Origin: Liolophura sinensis
Taxonomy: Eukaryota > Mollusca > Polyplacophora > Chitonida > Chitonidae
Assembly: GCF_032854445.1 (NCBI RefSeq)
Contig: NC_088306.1
Span: forward strand, 17,145,764 to 17,209,763
Length of the DNA stretch: 64,000 bases
Direction: 5' to 3'
Part shown: piece after piece, positions 1-12,683 of the stretch
How the letters are laid out: the number at the start of each line of letters is the position of its first letter
Position numbering within the stretch: the first letter of the stretch is position 1
Notes under the pieces: model-generated
What the model saw: the letters and a program-made list of their open reading frames with translations, nothing else
Database searches by the model: none
Told to the model about the DNA's origin: nothing
Position numbers and translations under genes: made by a program

Positions 1-89
1 GCCGACGGAAATATCATATTAGCGGCTTGAAATCCACAGAAACCATCTGATAAGTTTTTGCGGGATTGTAAAATAACCCAAAAGGCAAA

Positions 90-3000
90 ATGGTAAGTTC
101 ACCTGAATCGCACTTTGGACGAAATTCGAAAGCTAAAGATTTAATTAAACTGAACAACGCTGCGCGCTACTATAATTAGAACATGAAAGTTTGGTAAAAA
201 ATAGTTAATAACTAGGCGGCTATATAAAACGATTTTGATTTACTGTAAAACTGATTTAAATACTTTCTTGCGCTGTAAGGGATGGTCGTTGGTTTCCACC
301 GCGGGCTCTATCCGGTTTCCTCCCACCATATAATGCTGGTTGCTGTCGTATAAGTGAAATATTCTTGAGTACGACATAAAACACCAAACAAATAAATAAA
401 TCAAATAAATCAAGTTACATCTGTGTATATGGCCTAGCGGACATGGCATGAACTGCAGCATGTGATAGCGGTCTGGTTGAAATGTTGTGGTTTACAGTTG
501 TGGTTGTGCGTGTGGAGTTAGTGGTAATTTGGCTAAATTTTACTACGTCACGCTTCAGTCCTGACTTTGTACAGTTTGTGCTGTCAGTATAACATAGTTC
601 GTGTTTTACTGAACTACTCGATCATGCGCACTGTCTTTTTGTTTCAGTACGGGCATCTAAACATCATCATAAAGGAGTATATCATAGACTCTTATGGGGA
701 CGAAGCCTGGGACAGAGTCGTGTAAGTTTTTCCCGAGCATTATTCACATACCTATACCCGATGGTTAATTGTATAATTATTTGATATCGCGCTGAACCCA
801 AGTTGACTTGTTTGCACACGGGGGTTCTCCCTGTAGATAGCGTTCCAGCGCGGCGGAATGATCGAGGAGTTTGTCATCAGTGCGGTTGCTGTGAGTTCAA
901 ACCCACATCTAGCTGGCTTCCTCTTCGACCGTATGTAGGAAGGTCTACCGGCAGTCTGAAGATGGTCGTTAATTGCCCCTACCATAATGTTGTCCCCCTA
1001 TGTATTTGTGATATATTCTTGAGTACGGCGTAAAACATCAATCGAATAAATAAATAAGCATATTTGCAGGTCTTCATTTTTACTGAAGTCAAGTCGAGCT
1101 GGGAGTAATCATCATCTCATAATAAACAGACCATTCATGTTAACCGCATATATTGTCCCTACAGAGAATGTGACTGACATTTAAATGAGAGTTTATTATA
1201 CAATCAACGGGTATACATTTATTTATTTATTTATTCATTCGATTGGTGTTTTACGCCGTACTCAAGAATATTTCACTTATACGACGGCGGCCAGCATTAT
1301 GGTGGGTGGAAACCGGGCAGAGCCCGGGAGAAACCCACAACCATCCGCAGGTTGCTGGCAGACCTTCCCACGTACGGCCTGGGTATGTATCGATATGAAA
1401 TAAGATAGTATAGATTATATATCTGCCAACTTTTAAGATGAATCAAATCTGTAGTAATGAGACTTCGGACACTGAAGTTACATATTGGACAATTATATAT
1501 TATTATTGTTATGATAATAATTATAATAATAATAATAATAAAAGATTAAATATGAAAAACAATATATCCGCCGTAGATCTGTTCTCTTTAAACGTAGATC
1601 ATTGTCCACTAACACACTTAAACAATGACTAAAAACAATTTTGGATATGTTCATGATAGGACTTTAGATAACAAAAACCAGATTAACTCTGGATTCACTT
1701 GAGAATTACCTGACAATTCACTAAAACTTCCAGAATTTTACAAATTTTACGTAAATTCAGATTGAATGAATCAGTTTCAATTGAATATTTCGGAAATGAC
1801 ATATTTGGTAAGAATTAATTCACTTGGCATTAAAAGCGCAGCTCTGATCTTATTGAACGCCCTATAGAGGGTCAAACAGGCCAATCCAACGCACAAAATA
1901 TGTCCATCTCAAAATGGTGGTCATATATTTTCGTGTTCTCTCGAAAAACATAACAATGGACGTCAAAGCCAAGCACCATAATGGTCCACCGGTTTAGGTC
2001 TATACCGTTTGTTCAGGGACGACCTCCCCAATTTACGTGTGTCTCACCCCAGAGACAGTGACAGTGAAAAGAAAGAATGTCTAACACGTCTGAGGCCGTC
2101 GTTTAGCGACATTTAACTCACAGGTGTGGTTAAAAGCGGTCTTGTACTGACGTCACAGTTCACGAGCATGACAATCAAAATGTATTCTCGCTCGAATGAT
2201 GTCGTCCGAAACTTTTTAAACTATGCATTTATAATACGGGGCTTATATTCTGTAAACAATATCCAGTCAGTAAATTTATACGAAAATACTGAGCTTTTGT
2301 GTTAAGAGATTTGTCATCGTTTATTTGTTTTTACCAGTGAAACTATGTCACCCATGGCACAAGGTTCACTTAAACTTTTCTTCAAACTTGTAAAGACACT
2401 GGTAATAATGTTAACACACGTTATTAGCCTTCTTCCATTCATGCCAGAAAAAAACCAAATTATTTACATCAGTCATTTTAGATCTGTCATTGAGCTCAGT
2501 GTATATATAATGGATAAACAGCATTTGCGGTTTTCAGTAGATGCTTGTAGGGTAACTTGTAGGCCCCTAAAGAGCGGTCGTTTGCTCGGGGTACTTTGGT
2601 TTCCCTGACCCACAAACCTGACCCCGGTCAAATAAGTCCAAGTGCGGTGTCCGCGGGGGTCTTAGAGTCTTTTAGGCATTCTATTCTAAAGAAATCAGCA
2701 CGTGAGAAATAGAGTAAACAGGAAAAATTTGCGAAATGTATGTATGCACAGCAATCAAACAAATATATTAATAAAATTGGATACAGCAATGTAACTTGAA
2801 AGTCGTCATGCCCGAGTTTACATTGCTTTTGAAAGCATAGACAAAATAATATTTTAGATGAAATAACACTAAAACATGTCCAAGACAATAGTTCGATTTA
2901 TTATTTTTTTTTACGTCAGTGGTCCCAATATTGTCAGAACAGACCACCGTAGAATCCAAACATTCACATGCATTTTACTAAATTGAAAAAAATTCTAACA

Positions 3001-6000
3001 AAATAAATCGAACCATTTTTATGGACAATGTATAAAGGTTTTTCATCTGATATACACTTTACCTTTGTGTTTTCTTTACCTTTAACATACTACTTGTTTC
3101 ATAAATGATTTTATTTTAACTTTGCAGACAAGCTGCTAGTTGTGAGTCTTCATTTGAAGACAAGACAAAGTATGGAGACTACAACACAAAGGCCATGATT
3201 GATGCCGCTTGCAAAGTGTCAGGTCTGTGTTCTTTGAAAGTTTCACCTAATCATCATTTGTTATCTTTTTTTTTCATCTTTGGCATGGTTGTGGCTAGAG
3301 TCCAGGCCGAGTTTCATCATGCTGGTATTGAGTGATAACGGATGCTCTTTCATCTCTCCTCTTTTAAACTCGGCCACCAGTATATACGTGAAATCTACGC
3401 ATGCGCGGTAACAAACGTCGTCACGTAGATCCGTAACAAACTCGCTGGATCGCAAGACCAGAAGTCGAAACGCCAACCACATTCTCTGGTTAAGAGCCAG
3501 ATTATGTTTTATATCACTCGGCCAAGAACAATCCTGTCGCATTTTAAGACACGTTAATTGTTCCTTTTTCGCAGTATACAATTAACGTGTATCCTGTGAC
3601 ATTGAGCATTAACTGTTTATGTTCATTTGGCTATCATGAGTTTCTGTCCTATGGGTATAAGGTATCTGATTCAGATTCCTGAATTCAAGAAAGGTTCCAC
3701 TTGCACACATGTTTCGAGACAAGAAAACAGGATACAATATGAGATAAGAAGACAAGACACAATATGAGACAAGAAGATAAGGGAAAGGTTATAAATGTGA
3801 AAAAAAAATTAATGATTAAGCTACTTCAGAAATGTGATACTATTTTACACACTCCATTTCATTTCATTTCATTTTGTTCACCATAAATCTTAAAATAAAT
3901 ACACAGATATATATGTGGAATACAACTGGCGGGAATAAAGCTCATAGGAGCTTGTTCTATCCCATGGGAAGTAAAATGCTATCAGGATATACAGCGAATA
4001 TTTGCATGCGATGACAATATTACAGTGTATCATATGAATACATGGCAACAAAACAAAGTAACACAAACAGGAATCATAAAAGAAGTAAGAAACTTTGTGG
4101 ACATTTATGCTTGAGTTTTATTTTAAGAATTTTAAGAATTTAGGCTGAACAGAAAGAGGAAATTGTGTCCTGTCGTACCAATACATTACATCATTTTTTG
4201 GTTAATGACCTCACTTGTTAATATTCCCAATACTTTGTCCTCGGTTATAGGTTTGAACCGAGAGCCGTTTCTGGTCATGCTCGGTGAGCAATACTTCCGG
4301 TATCTACAAAGGAACGGCCATGACGAGTTTCTGCGCAATCTCGGCGGCAACATGCTGGACTTCCTGCAGAACCTCGACTCCGTGCATACTTACATGATGG
4401 GGACGTATCCGGAGATGAACGCGCCATCGTTCCGCTGTGACGCGGACTCCTCAACAGACAGAATGGTGTTACACTACTACTCCTTCAGGAATGGTTACCA
4501 TCCTCTCGTCACAGGTACACAGATATTCACTGGTGGCAGTCTAAGACATGGTCCAGAAATTGTTTAATTGCTTTACAGGGGGAAATGCTGATTTCGTTAT
4601 ACATGTCTATATTGTCTTGCGGTTTGCATACATTCAAACACTATTTATTCATCGAGTTGCAATGTTCTTGGATTTGTCAAAACAGGAATAATTTGGCGTC
4701 ATACCGAGCGAATTAACACGGAAAGCATGCACTGAAGATATTAATCTGGCAATATTTCATTTATACCACTCATGTTATAAAGATTTTTTTTTTGGTTTTA
4801 AATCCCATCAATGTAATCAATCTATATCACTTTTCAGGAATAATTAAACAAGTAGCCAGGGTTTACTTCAAAGTTGATCTGCGCGTGGATGTCGTGTCGA
4901 TTACTCAAGAAAATGTCTGCGATAAAAATGGCGATCGTGAGCACGTGATCTACAACATCCTGGCAACGAAGATGGCAGAGAATGTCAAGGAAGCTCCGCC
5001 CACATTTATCGCCCAGACAAAGAAGCATGGGGAGAGGCAAATTTCAAAATCGGTAAGAAAGTGAATACAGAATGACAAGAAGCGTGATTTGGTTACTTTG
5101 TGATAAAAGTACCGGTAATTCGGGCATAAGTATAGCCTTTTGTTCAGTTCTGTCTTTGCAATGATGTTTTGTTAGCAAACTAGTAATGCATTTTTCAGTC
5201 TGAACCCGAATCGCCACTGCACAGGAAAAGGTATACCCAATTACAATAAAATAAATGAACTACAGCAAACGTGTGGCTGCAGATGTTGAATCTTAGTTAA
5301 GGAAGTTGAAGTCTTGCGTAAGTCTACGTTAAAAAACGGAAAACGGATTAACGAAGAGGTATTAAAATACAAATGAGTTTACACTAAAGTCCATTTTCCC
5401 ATTGTTCTCTTGACAGGATGTGGAGGCAGTCGCCGCCCGATTGGAGCAGATCCGACGAGAGCACGGTGAGGACGCCCTGCCATTAGCTAAAGCCAGGAAG
5501 GCCGGCGCTGCTAAGGCCAAGTTCCGTGCCCTGGCTAAACTGAGTATGCTTCACGGCGGTTTTGTGCCAAACTACCCTCAAGAAATGGTACTGACCCCCA
5601 AGATTTTCTGCGATATCTTCCCCTGGCACGTCATATTCACCTCGGAGATCCGCTGCTTTCAGGTCGGTATCCAGATCCAGAGGCTGATGCCGAATATCCG
5701 AACGGCCGGATCCGACCTCCTGACCTATTTCGACATCATGCATCCCCATTCCGTGGACCTCACATACGAGAACATCCTAAACTTCATCAACACCCCGTTT
5801 GTGCTCAAGTTTAAGGAGGCCAAGATGTCCCAAAGACCACCAGGTGCACCAATTCTTCTGCTGAGAGGTAGGTGGGCAGGACTATAATTGATGCTACGAA
5901 TGTGACTGAATGTCCTTGAATAGATGTGGTAAGTTCAGGTATTAGGGGATATTAGAGGAGTCACAGTACGCACGAAAAAACTGAGTTGCTTGCATATCAT

Positions 6001-9000
6001 TGTGATATGAGATAAATTCTCCCAGAAGCTTGCCGGTGAACCTGAGAGAACGTTTTGATCGACAAAAGCATTTCTGATTTAAGTCAAATATTGAAATTCG
6101 ACTTTACATGTTATTTTGGGGCACTAAAAAATTGTAACCGCTTAACAAATGGTCTCAGAGGACACTATTTTCAGTAACAAAAACCGAGCGTTGTGACGAG
6201 GTTTTCAGTTTTATTCAAAAAATGGCCCAGTGAAATCGAGTACATTTCCGATTACCGTGATTTTTCGGCTGGCATTGTTTTTATGCTGTTATATTTTGTT
6301 TTTCCTGAAAATTTGCGATTTGCTATAAAACGCTAGGGATATTGGATCAAATGGGTAACACTGTGTACCTAAAACAAGTCCATCAAAGCGATGTAGTCTT
6401 TTGTTCTTTCCTGAATAACCTAACGATTGAGCCATAACAGGTCGGCAATATTTCAGCCATATCGGGGTGGTGGTCTTCATCTGTAACATGCATCACACAC
6501 CAAAAAAAAAGAACACAGCCTTGTGTTCCTCCCATCAGAAGTCTTGTGTCAATTGTTAACAACTCTATCTTGTGTTGAATTAAAACAACTCTATCTTGTG
6601 TTGAAAGAATTGAGCTCAAGATGTGTTGGATGTTGCACACAATACTTGTTGTAAAATACTCAAGTTTTTGTTGTGTTGAATAAATTACCTCCGTTTGGTT
6701 TAACATAAGTTTATGTTTTATTATTTTGCAACACAAACGTGCACTTCACATTTATTTGACGCATATTTGTGTGGTTGTAAAACATTTCTGTGTTGAATGA
6801 AAACAACGTAAGCTGTTGAGTGTATAGTTGTCTTCGTAAAGCAGAGAGATACTCCACATGGAAACCGGAGAATGTTGTGCGATCATAGAACCAGGTAATA
6901 AGACTGCGCACGAAATGTCTTTAAAAGTTGCTCACAAAATCCCATTTGCAGGTCAGATGATCCATCTCAAAGACCGGAAGATGATCTTGTACTTGGCATC
7001 ACCCTACGTACGCACGCTGAAGGACTTGGAGGACCGGAAGATGTACTTCGCGGAAATCCCTGTTCATGATGTCACGCGTGACCTCATACTGCTCGACATG
7101 GAATACAGGTATGACGTCAATGCCAAATTTGCATGTGCACTTGACATTTTCCTTAGATCCACAGCAGTATACCAAACAAGTGTTTAGTCGATAAGATGAA
7201 AGAGTTTGTGTGGAAAATCCAAGTACATTTATATCGTTAGATTTTCATTTGACGTGAACATAGTATAGTGTCTGATGGCATTTTCCTGCAAAAGATAAAG
7301 CATTCAGTTTAAGGAGATACATAATTGTTGCCCTTCCCACAGAATACGAGGCGGTATGGGCGGTCATGGTGGTCTAGGGAACACAGGGGACGGTGGCGGG
7401 GGCGGATTTTACGGGTTCGGCGCTGGTCTGGGAGGTGGCGGAGACGGGGGTGGGGACAGTGAGTCACTCATGAGCGAATTGAACAGAACCAAGATGGCGC
7501 TGGAGAAAGAACGGTTCAAAGGGGATCAACTCATGCATTACTACCTGCCGCGGCAAATGGTGGACGACTACCGCAGCGGAAGAGTAGTGGATCCCAGTAA
7601 GGGAGTTTGTACATCACATTCACCTGCTGTAACTAAAGATCATCCTAAAACTGTAATAAATTTAAAGGAAAGCAAACCATTTTGATCATATCAGCAGTGC
7701 TTTCCATTTGATAAAATTTTCTAAGATCATTTCTCTGGTCGGAAATGACCGTGTGCCTTAACATTCCTTTGGTTGGGATTAAAATTTTGAAAATCTATAA
7801 GAGATTTCCTGCGAAAATTGTCTATTTCGTCTTCGTTACACATCCGAATTTTGTTTTCTTCTCACAGCCGAGTACAAAGAGATTTCCGCTCTTTTCTGTG
7901 ACATCGTGAACTTCATTGGTTACGCTGCTAGGTGTCGCCCCTTTGACGTCATTAACATGCTGAACCAGTTACAGAACAAATTTGACAAGGTCACCAAAGT
8001 TCACGACACATTCAGGGTAAGTGTAATGGTCTGAACACGACAATATACCCTGCCCTGCGCTCATATTGTGACTAGTGTTTAGCCAATCACAATACAGGCG
8101 AGTACAGATAATTTCACAACGCGTTATCTCATTGGCCAGCTATGTTTTAGGCTACCGTACGAATGCATAGGTCATTTCATAGAATGTTTTAAACATGGGA
8201 ATGAGATTTTTAAATGAGGGTCGTTTTTCAGAGATGAGGATGATTTAAGGTAAAGATGATGTTTCTTAAGATAATGATTGTCTTTCGTAAGATAAAGATA
8301 ATCTTTCTTGATGATACTTTTAATATGAGGAGGACATTTTAAAGATGGTAATGACAATTATAAGTTGAGCAAGTTTTTTAAAGATATGGATAAACCTGAG
8401 TTCATCCCCGATGTTCGATCTTTCGAGATGTTTCCGCATTGTTCAACGTTATTTCCGTTTAAATGTGCTCAGTCTTTGAAATCTTCTCCTTCCGACAGGT
8501 AGAGAGTATAGGTGACGCGTACCTTGTCATATCGGGTGTGCCGGACCGAATCACCACCCATCCTGAAAGAATCGCTAACACTGCCCTGGGGATGCTGTAT
8601 GTCGCCGAGTCGGTGAGGTCGCCACTCTCTTCCTCACAGTCAGTCAAGGTAAGGCGGTGTCAGTGTGTTTGAAAATACCAAGATGCTACCACATCCGGTT
8701 CCATTCGCATTTAAATGTACCAGTTATAAAGATGTACGCTTCAACATGAATAAACGATGATATATAGCAAGCAGTTGTTAGCTAGATATAAAATTCTTTC
8801 AAAACATCACAGAAAAATGGGTAAATTTTACTAACATCGTTGAAGGCATATGGAATGGGGCGAGAGAAAAAAGGGCAAAAATGCCTATATTAAATAGGTA
8901 TAATAAGTGTACCATTCAGCTTCTGAGGGACTGTCAACATATAGTCTACCTATGCTGCAAAACGAGGACGAGTTTTCACCGCGTCTCTTTGAAAAACAAT

Positions 9001-10164
9001 ATTTTGTTATGAGCAGTTTCCTGAACTTAAGGTGATTTTTCGATTCCAGGTTCGAATCGGAGTCCATTCTGGTTCGATCAAGGCTGGTATTATTGGAGAC
9101 AAAATCCCGCGTTTTATTGTGATGGGCGAGACTGCCGTGATCGCGTCACGAATGGAGAGTCACGGGATAGCTGGCAAGGTTCACATCAGTCCTGCCACCA
9201 ACAAGTAAGTTACAGCGGTGGTTTATATCAACTGATCGCCGATCGACTGTCGATCGATGACAATGATCAGCTTAACGGGAGACAGAAACTCAGACGAAGC
9301 AGGGAGGAAACTAAAAATTGCGAAATACCTGACATATTTAAAGGCACGGGGAAACTAGATGAGGGCAAGCGAACTGGTGTGTATTGCTCTATAGGCAGGA
9401 AGAGCTCAGAAAAAATATATTAAATGCATGCTCAAATATACTAAGAATTAATATCTCCGTTATCTATATGGTTTGAACAGCTTGAAGCTATGCCTTTCCT
9501 CTTTACTGTAGTATGCATGTAAAAGGTTCGGTACTGATGAAATAAATAAATAAGTTTGTAAATAAATGAATAAATAAATAAATAATGGTTGCACATCATC
9601 TGTGCTACAGACTGCTGAAGGGTAAGGGCTTCACAATAAAGGATCGCGGAGAAATCCAGCTGAGAGGCCGTGGTAACATTGACACCTACTTGATCATACA
9701 GAACGACCATGCCACTGAGGAAGATCTTACTAGTGAGTCTGTGTGTCTGTCTGTTTGTTTGTCAGTCTGTCTGTCTGATTGTATGTCTGTCTGTTACATA
9801 GTATAGTGAGGATTGTGATTTTTATTTAGTTTGAAAATTGTCGGCGATTTGTTAAAATTGTATTGAATGAATACATTTCTGAATCATTCAGTGAATGTCT
9901 GTGTGTTACATAGTATAGTGAGGATTGTGATTTTTATTTCAATTGAAAATTGGCGGCGATTTGTTAAAATTGTATTTTATGAATACGTTTCTGAATCATT
10001 CAGTCAATCGTAAGATCGATCAGTAAGTCATCTCATTCCCACCGCTCTGTTTCTGTCTCTCCCCCTTAGGTGGTAACGGCATGAGCACAGACCCAGGCCT
10101 GGCCAATCAGAAGGTCTTCATGTACAGCGACACACCGGGAAACACCAGCTCCAAGATGCATTAA
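90..10164 (+). CDS. Soluble guanylate cyclase subunit, beta-type H-NOX with divergent cyclase domain
   Basis: Heme-containing cyclase subunit, expected to make cGMP in the cytosol in response to NO or a related gas. Coding exons: 90-92, 648-721, 3128-3222, 4251-4514, 4838-5052, 5417-5867, 6952-7108, 7343-7596, 7868-8016, 8499-8648, 9050-9204, 9611-9732, 10070-10164; all junctions are GT-AG and in phase, giving 727 aa (beta1 is about 619). The H-NOX domain is residues 1-185, with proximal heme His103 and the YxSxR motif at Y133/S135/R137. A long linker, HNOBA/PAS domain and Gly-rich stretch (423-457) follow, then a coiled coil and the cyclase domain (505-695). Both metal aspartates are present (D516, D560), as are E556 and R638. 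The beta1 Cys541 position is Ile627 and the Asn548 position is Val634. The start is a lone ATG before GTAAGT, joining to a codon for Tyr as in the MYG start of beta1. Family certain; exact subclass unsure. Confidence 0.95.
281..410 (+). repeat. SINE family A, 5'-truncated
   Basis: Shows the family core (GTATAAGTGAAATATTCTTG) and the tail AACACCAAACAAATAAATAA. Lies in cyclase intron 1. Confidence 0.85.
850..1057 (+). repeat. SINE family A, near full length
   Basis: tRNA-like B box (GAGTTCAAACCC), central part and ATAAAT tail are visible. Lies in cyclase intron 2. Confidence 0.85.
1217..1384 (-). repeat. SINE family A, 5'-truncated
   Basis: Well preserved from the (ATTT)n tail through CAGCATTATGGTGGG to TTCCCACGTACGG; the tRNA head is missing. 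Opposite in direction to the copy at 850-1057. Confidence 0.9.
2895..3085. repeat. Dispersed repeat D, copy 1
   Basis: Shares TTGAAAAAAATTCTAA, AATAAATCGAAC and TGTTTTCTTTACCTTTAA with segments at 35425-35530 and 59215-59400. Ends about 40 bp before cyclase exon 3. Element type unknown. Confidence 0.6.
3713..3780 (+). repeat. Short tandem repeat
   Basis: About three copies of a roughly 25-bp unit around GAGACAAGAAGA...ACAATAT in cyclase intron 3. Confidence 0.5.
6490..6830. repeat. TTGTGTTGAA-rich repeat region
   Basis: Degenerate TTGTGTTGAAT/AAAACAAC motifs recur on both strands, with a direct 31-bp repeat near 6560-6610, suggesting an old non-coding transposable element in cyclase intron 6. 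Family not identified. Confidence 0.4.
9730..9800 (+). repeat. (TGTC)n microsatellite
   Basis: Imperfect TCTG/TTTG tetranucleotide run starting just after the cyclase exon 12 donor. Confidence 0.75.
9787..10010 (+). repeat. Tandem duplication of about 110 bp
   Basis: Two copies of a segment running from GTTACATAGTATAGTGAGGA to TGAATCATTCAGT, about 90% identical, in cyclase intron 12. Confidence 0.85.
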
Positions 10165-11350
10165 AACAGTAAACACTTTACAAGTACAGATCAGACAAGT
10201 GAAAGCGTTTAATAGTTAAACACGTCCATCCCCTCCAGCGAAATTCTGATAACATACGTTATGGTACAACACACTTACACTACGTCTTTGCTGACAGTTT
10301 AACTAAGAATTCCCATCTGTGGTTTGACGTCTGTGGTTTGTGGGTATGCTCGCAGACTTCGGGTTCTGCCTGTTTGAATTCTGTACTTATACTTCACTTT
10401 TGCTGTGGCTTTGTGTCAGAGGTTTTGTCACGTTCCAGTGAAAGTCGATGGTTTCGTTAGGACTATGACAAGTTTCCTTCAACTGTGAAACCAACCACAA
10501 TCATACATAAACTAAATATTCTAAAGTACGATGTAAAACCTCAACCAAATAAATAAATAAACAGTGAAGCAGTTAAGACCCTCGTGTCATCGCAGCCGGA
10601 ACATAAAATGTAAATCTGGTGTGGCTTACAATCGTTCTACTTCTGTGTTACGCGAGAGATTCTTTCTGAATTATTTCGCTATATATATCATGTGTCTTTA
10701 TTTAAATTCAGGGACCAAATTTACGTGTTGAAAAAGAAATCATTTCATTTTGAAAAACTAAATTGAATCTCCGGCACCAGATTAATGGTGCATGGGACAA
10801 ATGAATAATCGTAATAGAATGTACACAGATATCACAGATCTTTCTTGATGAGAATTATATTATACTTTTAATGCATGAAGTGATTGACAACATTTCTTTA
10901 TAATTTGATATGTCTACAATTGTGCCTGTCGGTGAAAGGAACTTGCGATGTAACATGTTTTGCCTGCACGGTATCCTATATTTAGTTACGCTGATATTTA
11001 TTTTCAGTTGTCACGTCATTGCACACTGTACACATGATTTGTGGCTTGCATGCCGACACACAAGTAATTCACAGATAAGTTTAGTGTTAGTTAATTTATT
11101 GTTTTGTTTTATAAGAATATTTTTAAGCAACCTGTGATAATAATTGTTTTGAGTATATATAGGCATATCTCTACCGAAGTGAGCTTGAGTATTATTTATC
11201 GCTGAGTTCCGACTTTGTATCTATATTGACAAAATAGCCCAAGACGTAAAGCAGGAAAACGAACGCAAGAATATACTCTTACATGTGAAATGATTGTACT
11301 TTGCATGCATGCTGATTGTATAATGAAATAAAGATATCCCACATATTACT
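10165..11350 (+). other. Probable 3' UTR of the cyclase gene with poly(A) signal
   Basis: AT-rich DNA follows the cyclase stop codon without good coding signal. An AATAAA at 11327-11332 is the best poly(A) signal. A degraded SINE 3' end sits at 10512-10561. The transcript end is inferred, not seen. Confidence 0.45.
10512..10561 (+). repeat. SINE family A 3' fragment
   Basis: Degraded AATATTCTAAAGTACGATGT and AAATAAATAAATAA tail in the cyclase 3' UTR. Confidence 0.6.
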
Positions 11351-11405
11351 TGGCTTCCACCAGTATGACTCGTTCTTTGAAGTCGCTGTGTGTGTCATGT
11401 AGGAA

Positions 11406-11690
11406 AGAGTGAGTGAGTGAGTGCTTGGGGTTTAACGTCGTACTCAACGATTTTTCAGTCATATGACGACGAAGGAATCCTTAGGGTGTATGCAATGTGC
11501 CTCCTTGTTGCAGGACGGAATTCCACCGCTCTTTCATCTAGTGCTGCTCCACTGAGACGCCTTACCGAAGGCAAGTAAACGGCCCCGCCCATTACAACTT
11601 CCTATTTTAAGGTCTTAGGTGTGACTCGACCCAGGATTGACCTGGGATCTACTGTTCCCGAAGCGGACCATGTGGGAAAGAAGTTACTTG
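11406..11690 (-). repeat. SINE family C, GAGT-tailed, tRNA-headed
   Basis: On the plus strand it runs from (GAGT)n through TTTAACGTCGTACTCAACGA and CATATGACGACGAAGGAATC to a tRNA-like end (GGATTGACCTGGGATCTACT). This is a second, distinct SINE of lophotrochozoan type; its tail is (ACTC)n. Confidence 0.75.
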
Positions 11691-12235
11691 CCCAGGGTCG
11701 GTGGTTTACTCCACTGAATACTGATTTCTTTCAGCCGTTAACATTTATAAATGGAATATTCATTTGAGCAAGTGGCTCGTTCACTCGCAGAAGTAAAATG
11801 ATTTTTCATCGGTTCAGAAAACATGAAAGAGCCTCCCAGTAGTCAATCCGGGTGATGTTACATTACAGCCATAGTGGTGGAAATCCTTCAGAAATAATTT
11901 CCAGACATTTGGAAATCAAAGACAGAGCAAATGAAGACCATTACCTGGAGTTGCAGCGATACGAACGTGACCGTAAGTTGTAAGTAAACATTGCTTACTC
12001 TTTTCAAGCCAGTTGACTATTTGGGTACCGGTAACGATTAACAACTAAACCGCTGACCCTTCGTCAGGAAAGAAAAGCCCATCTGCGAGACAGAACACAT
12101 ATCCATGCAGGTTGTAACAGATAAAACTCATTAACCCCATCTTCATTAATCCTGCTCCCTCCCTCATTCCTAACCGTTCATTCGTGCACTACGTCACAAC
12201 GCTTTCATCGGCACGAGTTGTTGGCCACGCAATGC

Positions 12236-12336
12236 ACCAATCAAATAAATAAATAAATATATATCTGTATATTCTTTTCTAATAAGAAAAGAATATGCAG
12301 ATATATGATATATTTATTTATTTATTTGATTGGTGT
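12236..12336. repeat. Palindrome made of two facing SINE tails
   Basis: CACCAATCAAATAAATAAAT... runs into its own reverse complement through the arms ATCTGTATATTCTTTTCT and AGAAAAGAATATGCAGAT with an AATA loop. Arms are about 46 bp with one small indel and one mismatch. Confidence 0.85.
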
Positions 12337-12450
12337 TTTACGCCGTACTCAAAAATATTTCACTTATACGAAGGCGGCCAGCGTTATGGTGGGAAGACGG
12401 GGGAAACCCACGAACATCCGCAGGTTGTTGACAGACCTTCCCACTTACGG
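12305..12450 (-). repeat. SINE family A, 5'-truncated
   Basis: Tail and core are well preserved; its 5' part is lost at the adjoining (TA)n tract. Forms the right arm of the palindrome at 12236-12336. Confidence 0.88.
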
Positions 12451-12458
12451 CAGATATA

Positions 12459-12520
<62 letters not shown>

Positions 12521-12538
12521 TATATATATATATATATA
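12459..12538. repeat. (TA)n microsatellite
   Basis: About 40 TA units with one interruption (ATAGTA). Confidence 0.95.
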
Positions 12539-12683
12539 TGGAGGAGGAATATATTCAGTTACTCCTTTACAATGCTTATGGTCCTAGGCCACCAGACTGT
12601 TAAAATCACGAGCTGTCGATTACACCTAAGGTAAAATATCCATCCATATTTGTCAAGCTCATCCAAAACTAAGGTTTGTTCGA

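Noticed and set aside
3261-3581. Minus-strand open frame of 106 codons in cyclase intron 3
   Set aside because: Fairly coding-like composition but no recognisable domain, no clear splice partners and low-complexity ends; left uncalled.
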